64,000 bases of DNA from Larimichthys crocea (lineage: Eukaryota; Chordata; Actinopteri; Sciaenidae). Where the stretch lies: assembly GCF_000972845.2 (NCBI RefSeq), contig NC_040017.1, forward strand, positions 27,794,061-27,858,060. The letters are read 5' to 3'. A program made the translations under genes and the position numbers. Shown here in pieces: positions 1 through 12,084 of this stretch. Position 1 is the first letter of the stretch; each line of letters starts with the position of its first letter. A model generated the notes under the pieces. It searched no databases, was not told the DNA's origin, and worked only from the letters and a program-made list of their open reading frames with translations.

Positions 1-154
1 CTGATGACTTGGTCGTCCCAACGTTGTCTTTTCTACTCCGAGGATCCATGAGCCATCCATCCACAACCTTCATGGATCTTTTCCAGTCACCTTATTGGAC
101 GCTGTAGCAGATTGGACCGATCTGATACGTCATTGGAGTAAAGACTCGATTTGG

Positions 155-470
155 CGACTTGCGCCAAGTGTGAAGCAGGTCCATGAAGGATGTGAGGGTC
201 AGCACCACCAGTCCATGGTTCTCTGCCGGAAAACGGTGGATGTTTCCTCCAGGTTGGGAGCGAGTTGCTGCCAAAAAGCAAGGAGTTCAAGTATCTCTGG
301 GTCTTTGTCATGGGAAAATGGAGCGTGAGGTGGATCGGTGGTCTGGTGCGGCGTTCATACTGGACCATCACCTGACTCAGCTCAGTCTGTCTAGGTTCCA
401 ACCCTCACCTATGATATGAGCTTTGGGTAGAGACTGAAAGAGGAGATCGGATCAAGTGGCTGAAATGAGC
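155..470 (+). mobile_element. LINE (non-LTR retrotransposon) ORF2 C-terminal fragment, copy in A1
   Basis: The DNA resembles the 3' part of the reverse-transcriptase ORF of a common fish LINE: a stretch corresponding to '..ECEA..', 'MVLCRKTV', 'GSELLP..EFK', and then, around 405-440, a degraded '(L)TYxxELWVETE' segment. The frame is broken by several indels and stops, so it is a dead fragment. It ends where the TG microsatellite starts near 497. The same fragment sits in A2 at 6545-6885, with fewer indels. The clade (Rex1-, RTE- or L2-like) is not assigned; the family assignment rests on recognition of the translated and nucleotide pattern. Confidence 0.7.
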
Positions 471-496
471 AAGAAACACACAGCTGATGGGGAAGG

Positions 497-525
497 TTGT
501 GTGTGTGTGGTGTGGTGTGTGTGTG

Positions 526-559
<34 letters not shown>

Positions 560-606
560 TGTGGTGTGTGTGGGTGTGTGTGTGTGTGTTGTGTGTGTGT
601 GTGTGT
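497..606 (+). repeat. (TG)n compound microsatellite, A1
   Basis: About 110 bases of TG repeats interrupted by TGG and TTG units. The matching tract in A2 (6905-6949) is a pure 45-base TG run, so the two copies differ greatly in length and purity here. Confidence 0.95.
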
Positions 607-1929
607 CTCAGCTGGCATCTTTCCTCATTACTTCCTGTCAAGTGAATTTGGGTAGAGAACATCAGCCGCTTCACAAATCTGAGCTGCTGAGAAACTCACC
701 AGCTCTGCTGTGCGAACAACGCCTGAGGCAAATGATTTAGTTTAGTTGAGTTGTCTGGCGTGGAGCTCTGGTTAATGATTGTTCCAGCTGTTTGTTCACT
801 CAGTGGAGGGCGATCGAGAGAAAACGTGGCTTCATCAGAACAATCTTTTACCAGAACATCACGTTAAGTCTCATTTAATCATTATTTTGTTGCCTTGAGC
901 TGAGATCAGCTCCAGCCTCCCGCTGAGCCATGAGGGAGGACCAACCTCTTATGTTCATTAATAACATGTTCCACAATGAAACAACCAAATACTGATGATG
1001 AATTTTTTATTTGTTTTTATGAAGTACTATCACACATGAACTTTAATGTGGTCATGATTTGAACCAGGAGGGAACACATAAAGACCTGAAGAACAGAAGA
1101 TCCATCCATTATCTGTGACGTGCTAATCCTCAATCCCAAAGAAATGGGGTGATGTCTGGGCCATCGGACAACTGGCGAATGGATGGCGAGCGCTGCAGTC
1201 CTGGAAATTGCCCAGAAAGCCCCTTATTGTTAAAATACCAATAAAAGCCATCCATCAGTCTCCAGTTTGTGCCTGTACAGTGTGTGAGGTCACAGCAGGT
1301 CATCTTAAACAGCTCAGCACCAACATCATCACATATGAATTCAACAAGAGCCTCAGCTTTCCAGTCAGACCCAATTTATGCAACAGAAATATTCAAATCC
1401 AGCAGACGATTCCACTGCACTGCAGAAATGAACAATCTAACCGAGTCTTCCAATCTTGTATCGAGGCAAAAAGTCTTTTTGATCTTGTTTTGAGAGCGAG
1501 CACAGAGTGTGAGATTCTTGTTTTGAGAATATTTGTCTTTTTATTTCTCAGTCAGTAAGTAGATCCTAAAACTATAGTTTTCCACAGAAGGTAAGCTGAG
1601 TTCTGTCAGCGTTGTAGTGTTAGAGAGGCATGCTGCTGTGAGGGCGGAGGCACAAATACTGATCCTGTGGACGGAGAGACGAGCGGGAGCTTAGATCTCG
1701 GCCCTTTCCTGACGCAGGAGGCCGTTCTATCTGATTGGCTTCAATGGACGCTGCTACCTACTGTCCCTTTTCTCTTCAAGACGAGCTCCTGCTCCTCCAA
1801 TCATGCTTATCCTTGTTCCGCCTCTGCATTGTGTCTGGCTGAAGAAGTGGAGGATCTGCTGCCTGAGCCATGGTGCCTTGACTGCACGTTTGAAATGCTG
1901 ATCCTCCTCTTTCTCATCCTTTCCAACAG

Positions 1930-2330
1930 CAGCTCCATTTAGCTGGCATCGACCTCCTTTCCATTTCCAGCACTGACACCAACAGTTTGACAGTTTGAAA
2001 ATCATCATCATGATCATGATCATCATCCACTTTGGTAGCTGGACAAGCTTAAGTGTCAGACAACCATTGATTGTACCCACATAAACTCGTTAATATTCAA
2101 CATTTAGCTTGGAACCATATTTCATGTTTGTTTGCATCATCAAGAAATAAACCCAATAAAGATTCATGCACCGCTGTATTGTGTCACACAATCCATGGAA
2201 CTTGAAATTCATTTTCGACCTCATTTACATGTTTTTTTATCACCCATCAATTCACTTTAGACCGTTTACCAAATTCAGACTTTCTAAAATTCTTATTTTT
2301 TCAATCAAGCTTGGGTTAATTTAAAGTAGT
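1930..2330 (-). pseudogene. Degraded gag-like retroelement reading frame, A1 copy
   Basis: This is the A1 counterpart of the frame described at 8277-8690. In A1 it is broken further: single-base losses, and a run of T near 2235 where A2 has none, put the pieces 'NEVENEF' and 'LPADE..' type residues into different frames. No open stretch of more than about 100 codons remains. It has no function in this form. It probably belonged to an LTR-type element. Confidence 0.35.
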
Positions 2331-4187
2331 ATAATGATAAAATTGGGTCGTAAAGAGTCCGCGTGAGTACCCATAGAACCCATATTAATCCAGATGTCCT
2401 GACCTGAGAAGTCAAAGCAAGTTGACAGCAACCATGCCAGGTTTTCCCACCAAAATCACCAAAATGTATCCAAGCATTGAAGCGTTCCAGCCGCTGAGAG
2501 ACAGTGATGTCTGCTGCCCCTTCGTCGCCTCCATGCTCGGTCTCATCACTGTGAGATCAGAAGCTCCAAACTCTCGAACTGTGCTGCTGTTTGTTGCTGC
2601 CATGAAGTTATTTTCTCTTCTTGATCGATTGTCGTGGTGACTAAACGACATCCTGAGGGCGTCTCTTTCCCTCATCCCTCGCAGCGGCCACAAAACCTTT
2701 TCCTCCATGAACACAAACAGCAACAGTTAATGACCGACAAGCCGACAATGGAGCACCTATCCGTCCGAACAGTGCCATGACTCGCTAACGGAGAAACCAT
2801 TACAAGGCAACACGGAGAGGATCAATGGACTAAATGTAGATGATGTAAATGAATCGATATGACAGTGTGGAGGACACACGGAGGCAGTGCTGTGTTTAAA
2901 CAGAAGCAAAGTGTCAGAGAACCCTCACTGACATGATGAGTTCCCTAAACCCGGAATGCGTCCAAGTCTTAACAAACGCACTGACGTTGCGCTGTGCTGG
3001 AGTTTACAGGGTTCATGCAGAGGCAGAAAGTGGTGTGCAGGAATTCACCTTCTTTCTTTGGAGCAAGTGTTTTTTGGGGATTTGATCTGCAGCACAAAGA
3101 GTCCAGTAGAGTTGCTCCTCATCAGTACACTTCACTCTGAGTAGTTTTCAGTGTAAAACAAGACATCATCATGTGATGAAACAGTTCATCCTGAAGAAGT
3201 GCAATCCTGACTCAACGGCATCAGCAGCCGTGACAGGAGCAAACGTAACATGATGTGCTGCTACAGAGAGCAGCGGGCACTTTAAATAACCCGACCATAC
3301 GTCCACCGAACAGAACACTGCGTCCAGTTGTGACAGCCGGCCCTCTGTTACCTGGAGTCCCCGGGCTTTGTGCACAGTGTCTGCTGATGCCTCGCACTGT
3401 TTCTGTTTCTTTTGGTGTCCTAATGTAGTCACAAGCAGCTACTTACCCATGACTGACTTGCACAAGGAGACACTGTAGTTTTAATAACCAAATTTTAGTT
3501 ACATGACTTTACACAGTTGAGAGTGATATTCAATCAGCTGAGCTGACCTCGGTACTGTAGATTTAACTCTGAGACAGCAGCTAATGAAAGAGATGTTATC
3601 CAGCTGCAATGTAAAGCTCATTTCTGCCTGATGTGATAAACACTACATGCTTAATCAGGAAAACACTGAACGTTCATGTTTACTGATCGTGAGAATATGG
3701 AAATCAGCTCCTGAGAAAGAAACAGTGTGGTGGAATATCATCATTGCAGGTTATTATGATGGTGCAACAGATGTTGTTTACACAACCTTTGGGAAGTCAT
3801 CATTGGGTGCTCTATCATGGGGGAACCAGAGCTTTTTACAGCAGAGACACAGAGGGGACACTCGTCACATGTTTCCTGTTTACTTTCCAGTATTTTTCAC
3901 TAATTAAGGTGGATAATTAAGTTGAATTAACATAGTCAGGCTGCTTTCTGTATCTACCTGTTTAAATAGTTGTTTTTAAAAATATTCTATACTTTCTCTT
4001 GAACAGCTACCATCTGATGATCATGGACTCACCACCCACGTTTTGCTGTGGATGACGGTTTGTAAACATTAAACATTAGTCACAGCCACAGCTACATGAA
4101 GACAGTTGGCCTACATACAGTATGTGATGAATGCACTTTCCTCCAAGGCATGCAAGTGATGTCATTCTTAAAAGTTTGCAAAACACA

Positions 4188-4287
4188 AACAAACACACAC
4201 ACAACACACACACACACACACACACACACAACACACACACCACACACACACACCACACCACACACACACACACACCACACACACTTT

Positions 4288-4342
<55 letters not shown>
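4188..4342. repeat. (CA)n followed head-on by (TG)n, edge of duplication A1
   Basis: From about 4188 to 4284 the plus strand is CA-rich (with CCA interruptions). After a short TTTGG it switches to a pure TG run to 4342. The two arms are complementary, so the tract is a long imperfect palindrome able to fold into a hairpin. Homology between A1 and A2 ends within the CA part; A2 has only CA here (10618-10690). The switch is therefore also the duplication edge. Confidence 0.93.
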
Positions 4343-4343
<1 letters not shown>

Positions 4344-5961
4344 TGTAACCTGCTTTCTGTCACTGTCCGCTGATTAGTGTGTCAATAAACAACCGAAGCA
4401 GCATGGGGAGGGGCGAGGCACAGGCCTTGACCAATGACTGTTGCAGTGCATTGTGGGATTTGTAGTATGAGTGGTGGGAGTGCGATTTACCGGCGGGCCT
4501 TGAGTTTGACATCCTGACGGTGTGACAGACATTAACATTGGCCACCAAACCCTCTGGACGTGGTCAGAAACACATCGGGACCACACTGAAAGCAAGTGTA
4601 CATGTGAGTGTATTCTATGTATGAGACGACCGACACTTAAACATACGCATGTGTCTCCTGCCTGAAGGTCTCTTACATCAAAACAATAAGACAAAATGTA
4701 ATTTATTGACGTAGTGAAGTAGTGTGGGATCATGGGAGTTCATCTGTTCATGGATTATGGTGACGTATTAAAGTTTTATTCACATACTGTAAACATGTAT
4801 CAACCTCATGTTTACACGTCTCGTCATAAAAATGAGATTTGAAGCATCGATAAACTCTTCAGGTCGTGAGCCTGCACACGTGTTAGTGCATTATTTACAT
4901 CATGTGACACGTCAAACATGTTCTTCAGAGAATAACTGCGATCTGCGGTCATCAGGCGAACTCATTAGAAGCTAAACACGCTGCTTCTTGCAGCCATGCA
5001 ATGCATGCTGGTCTGCATCATTATACAGCTACGAGCCATCGCATGCTGCAGTTTGCTGTGCTGCTCTTCGTCATCACACGCTGACACTTCAGCCCAGGCC
5101 TGTTTGCCTGCTGCAGATGTCCATGACATGTTTGTGCATGATTTTCCTCGAGGTGTAGACATTCATCAAACCACCTCAAAAATGTCTGACCCAGACTGCG
5201 TCCAATATTGTGCTGGACACTCACAGTGACATGTACTGAGCTTGCAAGCTTGTTTTTATTGCACACAGGCGGCGCAGAGAGAAGTGAATGAGTTCTTGTT
5301 GAACCACTATTGAAATGCCAAACGCCTTGAACGAACGCTAAAGGCGTCTCCTGTGTTAAACTGAGCATTTTTCATCAGCGCTTCAATTACTGGAGACACT
5401 GAACTCTCTGCAGTCGAGTTTATGCGACAACGCTTCATAAACTTTACTCATTAAAACACTTTGACTTCATTTCTGAAGCTTTATTTCAAACTCTGTGGTG
5501 GTTCTTTGTGTTTTCCCTCCTAATGACGCACTTCTGCTGTCACAGCAGCTCAGTTATCTGCCGCTCTACATACAGCAGAGCAACAAGCTCAGTGTTCCAG
5601 ACTTTGAAACATTCTTGTTTGTGCGCTCAGGCCGTGTAGCTGCTGCTCTCCACTCGTCAAATCTGTTTGCAGAATTTTATCAAAAGCAAATTCAGCAGCA
5701 GCTGATTTCACTAATTATCTTAAATCAAAGAGGAACATTTCGAAGTGGTGAACCGAGCTGCTGAGCTGCTGGGATGGAACAAAAAGATGCAGGACACTGC
5801 AGGGAACATGGATCAGCTCCAGTGCTCCAGATCTGACTCTACAAGTTGCTGAGAGTTCACAGAAAACGTGAATAAATACTCTCACTCCTCCATGATCATA
5901 ATCATCATCTTTATTTTTAATCTAAACACAAAACCTGCCTCCACACACACACGCATGCACG

Positions 5962-5992
<31 letters not shown>

Positions 5993-6390
5993 CTCCTTTG
6001 TCTACATCTGCACGCTGAAACAAAACCATTCACAGTTTCTGGCAGCACGTCTCCCTGTTTGGAGCGCCTCGGCTTTGCTAAGCCTCCTCTGTGAGGGAGG
6101 GAGGGAGGTTCATGGAGGCTGAGGAGGAGCAGAAACAAACCAAAATAAACAGACATGAAAACCGTGCCGCTCTTATCCTGCACCTCAGAAAGCCTAATCT
6201 CATTTCCACACTTGACTGTGCGTGTGTGGCTAACTCGCCGGCACTGTTTCCTGTTGTTCTGCCTCAGAAGTCAGACGGGGAGTTTGTGGAGAGGCCGGCG
6301 GAGGGGGAAGGAGTGTGGGAGCAGAAAGAGAGTTTAGTCTATTAAATCTGAAATTCAGTGATGGGAGTTTAAAGGAGTGAACACTGTTCG
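4343..6390. other. Single-copy spacer between duplication copies
   Basis: I see no gene. It is not present beside A2. The only repeat I can name is a CA/CG tract at 5942-5992 (CACG and CATG interruptions). Open frames here (for example around 5021-5368 on the minus strand and 5495-5764 on the plus strand) are short, lack recognisable domains and have no splice context I can support. Confidence 0.7.
5942..5992 (+). repeat. (CA)n microsatellite with CG/AT interruptions
   Basis: About 50 bases of CA repeats, the 5' half interrupted by GCATGCACGCACG. It lies in the spacer between the two duplication copies. Confidence 0.93.
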
Positions 6391-6544
6391 CTGATGACTT
6401 GGTCGTCCCAACGTTGTCTTTTCTACTCCGAGGATCCATGAGCCATCCATCCACAACCTTCATGGAAGTCTTTTATCAGCCACCTTATTGGACTCTGTAG
6501 CAGATTGGACCGATCTGATACGTCATTGGAGTAAAGACTCGATT

Positions 6545-6885
6545 TGGCGACTTGCAGCCAAGTGTGAAGCAGGTCCATGAAGGATGAGCACCACCAGTCC
6601 ATGGTTCTCTGCCGGAAAACGGTGGAATGTTTCCTCCAGGTTGGGAGCGAGTTGCTGCCCAAAGCGAGGGAGTTCAAGTCTCTCTGGGTCTTGTTCACGG
6701 GAAAATGGAGCGTGAGGTGGATCGGTGGTCTGGTGCGGTGCTTTCAGTACTGCAGACATCATACTGGACCACCGCCTGACTCAGCTCAGTCTGTCTAGGT
6801 TCCAAGCCTCACCTATGATCATGAGCTTTGGGTAGAGACTGAAAGAAGGAGATCGGATACAAGTGGCTGAAATGAGCAAAGAAAC
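6545..6885 (+). mobile_element. LINE (non-LTR retrotransposon) ORF2 C-terminal fragment, copy in A2
   Basis: Recognisable pieces in order on the plus strand are a CAxKCEA-like start near 6556, 'MVLCRKTVE' near 6601, 'QVGSELLPKAREFKSL' near 6635-6685, 'VLFT' near 6690, and 'PSLTYDHELWVETER' near 6803-6845. These correspond to the region downstream of the catalytic motifs of a common fish LINE reverse transcriptase. Between the last two pieces a stretch is missing and the frame shifts. The catalytic YADD box is not included. The fragment stops at the TG tract, which begins at 6905. It is inactive. The same family occurs at 60766 and probably at 28218 and 58690. Confidence 0.75.
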
Positions 6886-6902
6886 ACACAGCTGATTGGG
6901 GA

Positions 6903-6904
<2 letters not shown>

Positions 6905-6949
<45 letters not shown>
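6905..6949 (+). repeat. (TG)n microsatellite, A2
   Basis: A pure TG run of about 45 bases. It is the partner of the longer interrupted tract in A1. Confidence 0.95.
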
Positions 6950-8276
6950 CAGCTGCATCTTTCCTCATTACTTCCTGTCAAGTGAATTTGGGTAGAGAAC
7001 ATCAGCCGCTTCACAAATCTGAGCTGTGCTGAGAAACTCACCAGCTCTGCTGTGCGAACAACGCCTGAGGCAAATGATTTAGTTTAGTTGAGTTGTCTGG
7101 CGTCGAGCTCTGGTTAATGATTGTTCCAGCTGTTTGTTCACTCAGTGGAGGGCTGATCAGATGAAAACGTGGCTTCATCAGGAACAATCTTTTACCAGAA
7201 CATCACGTTAAGTCTCATTTAATCATTTATTTTGTTGCCTTGAGCTGAGATCAGCTCCAGCCTCCCGCTGAGCCATGATGGATGGACCGGCCTCTTTATG
7301 TTCATTAATAACAATGTTCCACAATGAAACAACCAAATACTGATGATGAATTTTTTATTTGTTTTTATGAACTACTATCACACATGAACATTTAATGTCT
7401 GGTCATGATTGGTAATCCAGGAGGGAAACATAAAGACCTGAAGAACAGAAGATCCACCCATTATCTGACTGCTAATCCTCAATCCCAAAGAACGGTGGTG
7501 ATGTCTGGGCCATCGGACAACTGGCGAATGGATGGCGAGCGCTGCAGTCCTGGAAACTGCCCAGAAAGCCCCTTATTGTTAAAATACCAATAAAAGCCAT
7601 TCATCAGTCTCCAGTTTGTGCCTGTACAGTGTGTGAGGTCACAGCAGGTCATCTTAAACAGCTCAGCACCAACATCATCACATATGAATTCAACAAGAGC
7701 CTCAGCTTTCCAGTCAGACACATTTTATGCAATGTATATGCAGAAATATTCAAATACACCAGACAATTCCACTGCACTGCAGAAATGAACGATCTAACCG
7801 AGTCTTCCAATCTTGTATCGAGCCAAAAAGTCTTTTTGATCTTGTTTTGAGAGCGAGCACAGAGTGTGTGAGATCGTTGTTTTGAGAATATTTGTCTTTT
7901 TATTTCTCAGGTAGTAAGTAGATCCTAAAACTATATCTTTTCCACAGAAGGTAAGCTGAGTTCTGTCAGCTTTGTAGTGTTAGAGATGCATGCTGCTGTG
8001 AGGGCGGAGGCACAAATACTGATCCTGTGGACTGAGAGAGGCGAGCGGGAGCTTAGATCTCGGCCCTTTCCTGACGCAGGAGGCCGTTCTATCTGATTGG
8101 CTTCAATGGACGCTGCTACCTACCTGTACCTTTTCTCTTCAAGACGAGCTCCTGCTCCTCCAATCATGCTTATCCTTGTTCCGCCTCTGCATTGTGTCTG
8201 GCTGAAGGAGTGGAGGACCTGCTACCTGAGCCATGGTGCCTTGACTGCACGTTTGAAATGCTGATCCTCCTCTTCC

Positions 8277-8690
8277 TCATCCTTTCCAACAGCAGCTCCA
8301 TTTAGCTGGCATCGACCTCCTTTCCATTTCCAGCACTGACATCAACAGTTTGACAGTTTGAGTTTGAAAATCATCATCATGATCAGGATCATCATCCACT
8401 CTGGTAGCTGGACAAGCTTTAGTGTCAGACAACCATTGATTTGTACCCACAATAAACTCGTTAATGTTCAACATTTTCTCTTGGAACCACATTTCATGTT
8501 TGTTTGCTTCATCAGCAGGAAATAAACCCAATAAAGATTCATGCACCTGCTGTATTGTGTCACACAACCCACTGAACTTGTTAAATTCATTTTCGACCTC
8601 ATTTACATGTTTCACCCATCAATTTCACTTTAGACCGTTTACCAAATTCAGACTTTCTAAAATTCTTATTTTTTCCAACCAAGCTTGGGT
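8277..8690 (-). pseudogene. Degraded gag-like retroelement reading frame, A2 copy
   Basis: On the minus strand, 8615 down to 8277 stays open for 112 codons. Its composition looks like real protein rather than a chance frame: 'HVNEVENEFNKFSGLCDT' followed by 'QQVHESLLGLFPADE', 'MWFQEKMLNINEFI' and 'NQWL', then an acidic stretch. A lysine-rich segment (around 8620-8690) continues the same protein one frame away, meeting a stop beside the open part, so there is a frameshift. The helical pattern with a conserved W-F/W spacing recalls the gag-like region (DUF1759 type) of fish BEL/Pao-like elements. That assignment is inference, and no protease, RT or integrase is adjacent. No start codon is credible. 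Confidence 0.4.
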
Positions 8691-10615
8691 GTTAATTTAA
8701 AATAGTATAATAATAAAATTGGGTCTGTAAAGAGTTGTGTGGGTACCCGTAGAACCCACATTAATCCAGATGTCCGGACTGGAGAAGTCAAAGGACCCAT
8801 TTGACAGCAACCATGCCAGGTTTTCCCACCAAAATCACCAAAATGTAGGCAAGCATTGAAGCGTTCCAGCCGCTGAGAGACAGTGATGTCTGCTGCCCCT
8901 TCGTCGCCTCCATGCTCGGTCTCGTCACTGTGAGATCAGAAGCTCCAAACTCTCGAACTGTGCTGCTGTTTGTTGCTGCCATGAAGTTATTTTCTCTTCT
9001 TGAATCGATTGTCGTGGTGACTAAACGACATCCTGATGGCGTCTCTGTCTCTCTCATCCCTCGCAGCGGCCACAAAACCTTTTCCTCCATGAACACAAAC
9101 AGCAACAGTTAATGACCGACAAGCCGACAATGGAGCACCTATCCGTCCAGAACAGTGCCGTGACTCAGGCTAATGGAGAAACCATTATCAAGGCAACACT
9201 GGAGAGGATCAATGGACTAAATGTGGATGATGTAAATGAATCAATATGACAGTGTGGAGGACACACGGAGGCAGTGTCTGTGTTTAAACAGCAAAGTGTC
9301 AGAGAACCCTCACTGACATGATGAGTTCCCTAAACCCCCGACCCTGAATGCATCCTAAGTCTTAACAAACGCACTGACGTTGGCTCTGTGCTGGAGTTTA
9401 CAGGGTTCGTGCAGAGGCAGAAAGTGTGTGTGTGTGAATTCACCTTCTTTCTTTGGAGCAAGTGTTTTTTGGGGATTTGATCTGCAGCACAAAGAAGTCC
9501 AGTAGAGTTGCTCCTCATCATGTACACTTCACTCTGAGTAGTTTTCAGTGTAAAACATACACGTCAGCGTGTGAAGAGAAACAGTTCATCCTGAAGAAGT
9601 GCATCCTGACTCGACTGCATCACTGCAGCCTGAAGTGTAAAGTACCTGTGACAGGAGCAAACGTAACATGATGTACTGCTGCTAAAGAGAGCAGCGTGCA
9701 CTTTAAATAACTCCGACCACTACGTCCACCGAACAGAACACTGCGTCCAGGTGTGACAGCCGGCCTCTGTTACCTGGACGTCCCCGGGGCTTTGTGCACA
9801 GTGTCTGCTGATGCCTCGCACTGTTTCTGTTTCTTTTGGTGTCCTAATGTAGTCACAGAGCAGCTACTTACCCATGACTGACTTGCACAAGGAGACACTG
9901 TAGTTTTTAATAACCAAATTTTAGTTACATGAATTTACACAGTTGAGAGTGATATTCAATCAGCTGAGCTGACCTCGGTACTGTAGATTTAACTCTGACG
10001 ACAGCAGCTAATGAAAGAGATGTTATTCCAGCTGCAATATTAAAGCTCATTTCTGCCTGACATGATAAACACTACATGCCTAATCAGGAAAACACTGAAC
10101 GTTCATGTTTATTGATCGTGAGAATATGGAATCAGCTCCTGAGGAAAGACACAGTGTGGTGGAATATTCATCAGTGCAGGTTATTATGATGGTGCAACAG
10201 ATGTTGTTACACAGAACCATTTGGGTAGTCATCATTGGGTGCTCTATCATGGGGGAACCAGAGCTTCTTTAGCAGCAGAGACACAGAGCAGACATCGTCA
10301 CATGTTCCTGTTTATTTTCCAGTATTTTTCACTAATTAAGGTGGAATTAACATAGTCATTGCTGCTTTCTTGTATCTACCTGTTTTAAATAGTTGTTTTT
10401 AAAAATATTTCAATATTTCCATAACTTACTTTCTCTTGAACAGCTACCATGTGATGATCGTGGACTCACACACACTCACCGTTGCTGTGGATGACGGTGT
10501 GTAACATTAAACATTAGTCACAGCCACAGCTACATGAAGACAGATTGGCCTACATACAGTATGTGATGAATGCACTTTCCTCCAAGGCAAGTTATGTCAT
10601 TTCTTAAAAGTTTTG

Positions 10616-10617
<2 letters not shown>

Positions 10618-10690
<73 letters not shown>
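10618..10690 (+). repeat. (CA)n microsatellite at right edge of A2
   Basis: A pure CA run of 73 bases at which the homology of A2 to A1 ends. Confidence 0.95.
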
Positions 10691-10693
<3 letters not shown>

Positions 10694-11321
10694 GCTTAGA
10701 AGTTCTTCTGTACCTGTAACATATTGTTGAAATACCTATATTTACCTTTTCGTTTATACTCCCAGTCGCAGGTCTGGTTTGTACTTTATTCCTCGGGGTT
10801 TGGATGAAACTTAGACGTTCACACATCCCGACAAACGAGCTCAGCGTTTCAAAGATTCCAGGCCGCTCTCAGACTCTCGCTGAGGCTGATACCCTCCGTG
10901 AGCCGGGCTTGTTTTTCAGGAGCACAGTGTGGTGCTTCATCTTTCTCCCCGTGAAGCCTCGACTCAAACACATTCAGACGTGGAAGCCAATCTTTAGGAT
11001 GTGACTTGAACACAGCGTGAGCCTGCACTGCTCCACCTCTGCACATCTGACACATGACAGAGCAGGTCGCTCGTTTAACGATCACATGAATCAGAACTGA
11101 ATGATTGGGTCAATTATGTGCTAATGAGGGCGGCTGATGATAATGAAGCAGGATATTTCAGACCCTCCTAATGAGCTTTTCCCTTAACGACATTTTCCTT
11201 CATCCAACTCAAATGTCTTTTATTTCATAACGAGTATTATTTACTGTGTGATGATGCAGACAGGCCGGAGCCTGAGCACTTACTAAATTAACTGCTGCTA
11301 ACTGAATCTTTTGTGAGCAGG
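10691..11321. other. No feature recognised
   Basis: Unique-looking non-coding sequence after A2. I see no gene or named repeat. Confidence 0.6.
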
Positions 11322-11690
11322 TGGGAATTTTCAAAGTTGGAAACTTTCCATGGGAATTAACGGGAATTTATATGAATAAACCGTTACTAAACTTTGACAG
11401 TGAATTTAAATATAGTTGTGGAAAATATATTTTCATCATCTTGACTGAAACAACCAGTTCCTGCAGGTCCACTTGAATATACATGCACATAGCACACTGC
11501 TTACTGCAGGGCTGCTGAGGCCACGCCCCCTCTACCTGCACAGGTGATTTCTGTACCTGACCACACTTTAGAGCCCAGAGCACACAGAGACTGTTGAAGA
11601 TCAGTATCTTCCAAACCCTCGTGAGCTCTTCATCTATGATGAATGACTCTCTGTTGTTGGAATGCATGTTAATGTTCCTTTATTGAAGCA
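11322..11690. repeat. Probable teleost interspersed repeat (GGGAATT-rich head)
   Basis: Around 11326-11372 the sequence has the pattern GTTGGAAACTTTCCATGGG followed by short reiterations of GGGAATT. I know this as the start of a widespread fish repeat. The rest up to about 11690 is AT-rich and non-coding on the plus strand; on the minus strand it leaves a 99-codon open frame that I do not trust. The ends and family are uncertain. Confidence 0.35.
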
Positions 11691-12084
11691 CGTCCATGGA
11701 GGCAGACAGAAGAGGAGAAGCTCTGAATGTTTGGATGATGAACTGATTTTGCCCTTGACGTGTTAATTACTGAGCACGGACACTCTCCCTCTTCTCTTAT
11801 CAGACGCGCTCACATCAATTTCATCATTTAGCGTCATGAGAGAGTGACAACACGTTTAATTCCCATTATATGGGAAGTGTTTTCCTGGATATGAAATGAT
11901 TCATTAAGGCTGTTGCATGAATGAATGTTGGTCAGGTTATTCAACATATTTCACTGGATAATTGAACACTTTGACCTCGTGCTAAAGTTTCAGGTATCTC
12001 CGTCCTGTGTGGATTGATCCAGAAGATGTTTCAGACCTGCTCTGATGTTTGAGATGAGCACAGACACCAAACGTTCATTCACAC

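Larger units (their letters stand above)
1..4284 (+). repeat. Direct segmental duplication, copy A1 (window-truncated)
   Basis: This block is repeated in the same orientation at 6391-10690. Matching anchors include the first bases of the window (1 and 6391), the segment at 1077 and 7428, 1868 and 8231, 2732 and 9114, 3411 and 9835, and 4101 and 10539. The offset between copies falls from 6390 to 6351 across the longer TG tract of A1, then climbs steadily to 6438, so A1 lacks about 87 net bases relative to A2 over its last 3 kb, mostly as scattered 1-3 base deletions plus substitutions. The left end is cut by the window and may extend further. Homology stops inside the CA tract near 4190-4284. 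The block contains a LINE fragment, a TG tract and a degraded gag-like frame, and no intact gene. The remaining parts (607-1930, 2330-4180) are non-coding to my eye. Confidence 0.93.
6391..10690 (+). repeat. Direct segmental duplication, copy A2
   Basis: This is the second, better preserved copy of block A1. It starts no later than 6391 (the window start in A1 prevents seeing more) and ends in the CA tract at 10618-10690. After that, A2 continues with sequence unrelated to that following A1. It carries the same LINE fragment (6545-6885), TG tract (6905-6949) and gag-like frame (8277-8690). Long stretches agree closely, for example the segment around 8811-9110 with that around 2431-2730. It contains no intact gene. 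The open frame on the plus strand at 7629-7850 (73 codons) is largely preserved in A1 but matches no family I recognise. Confidence 0.93.
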
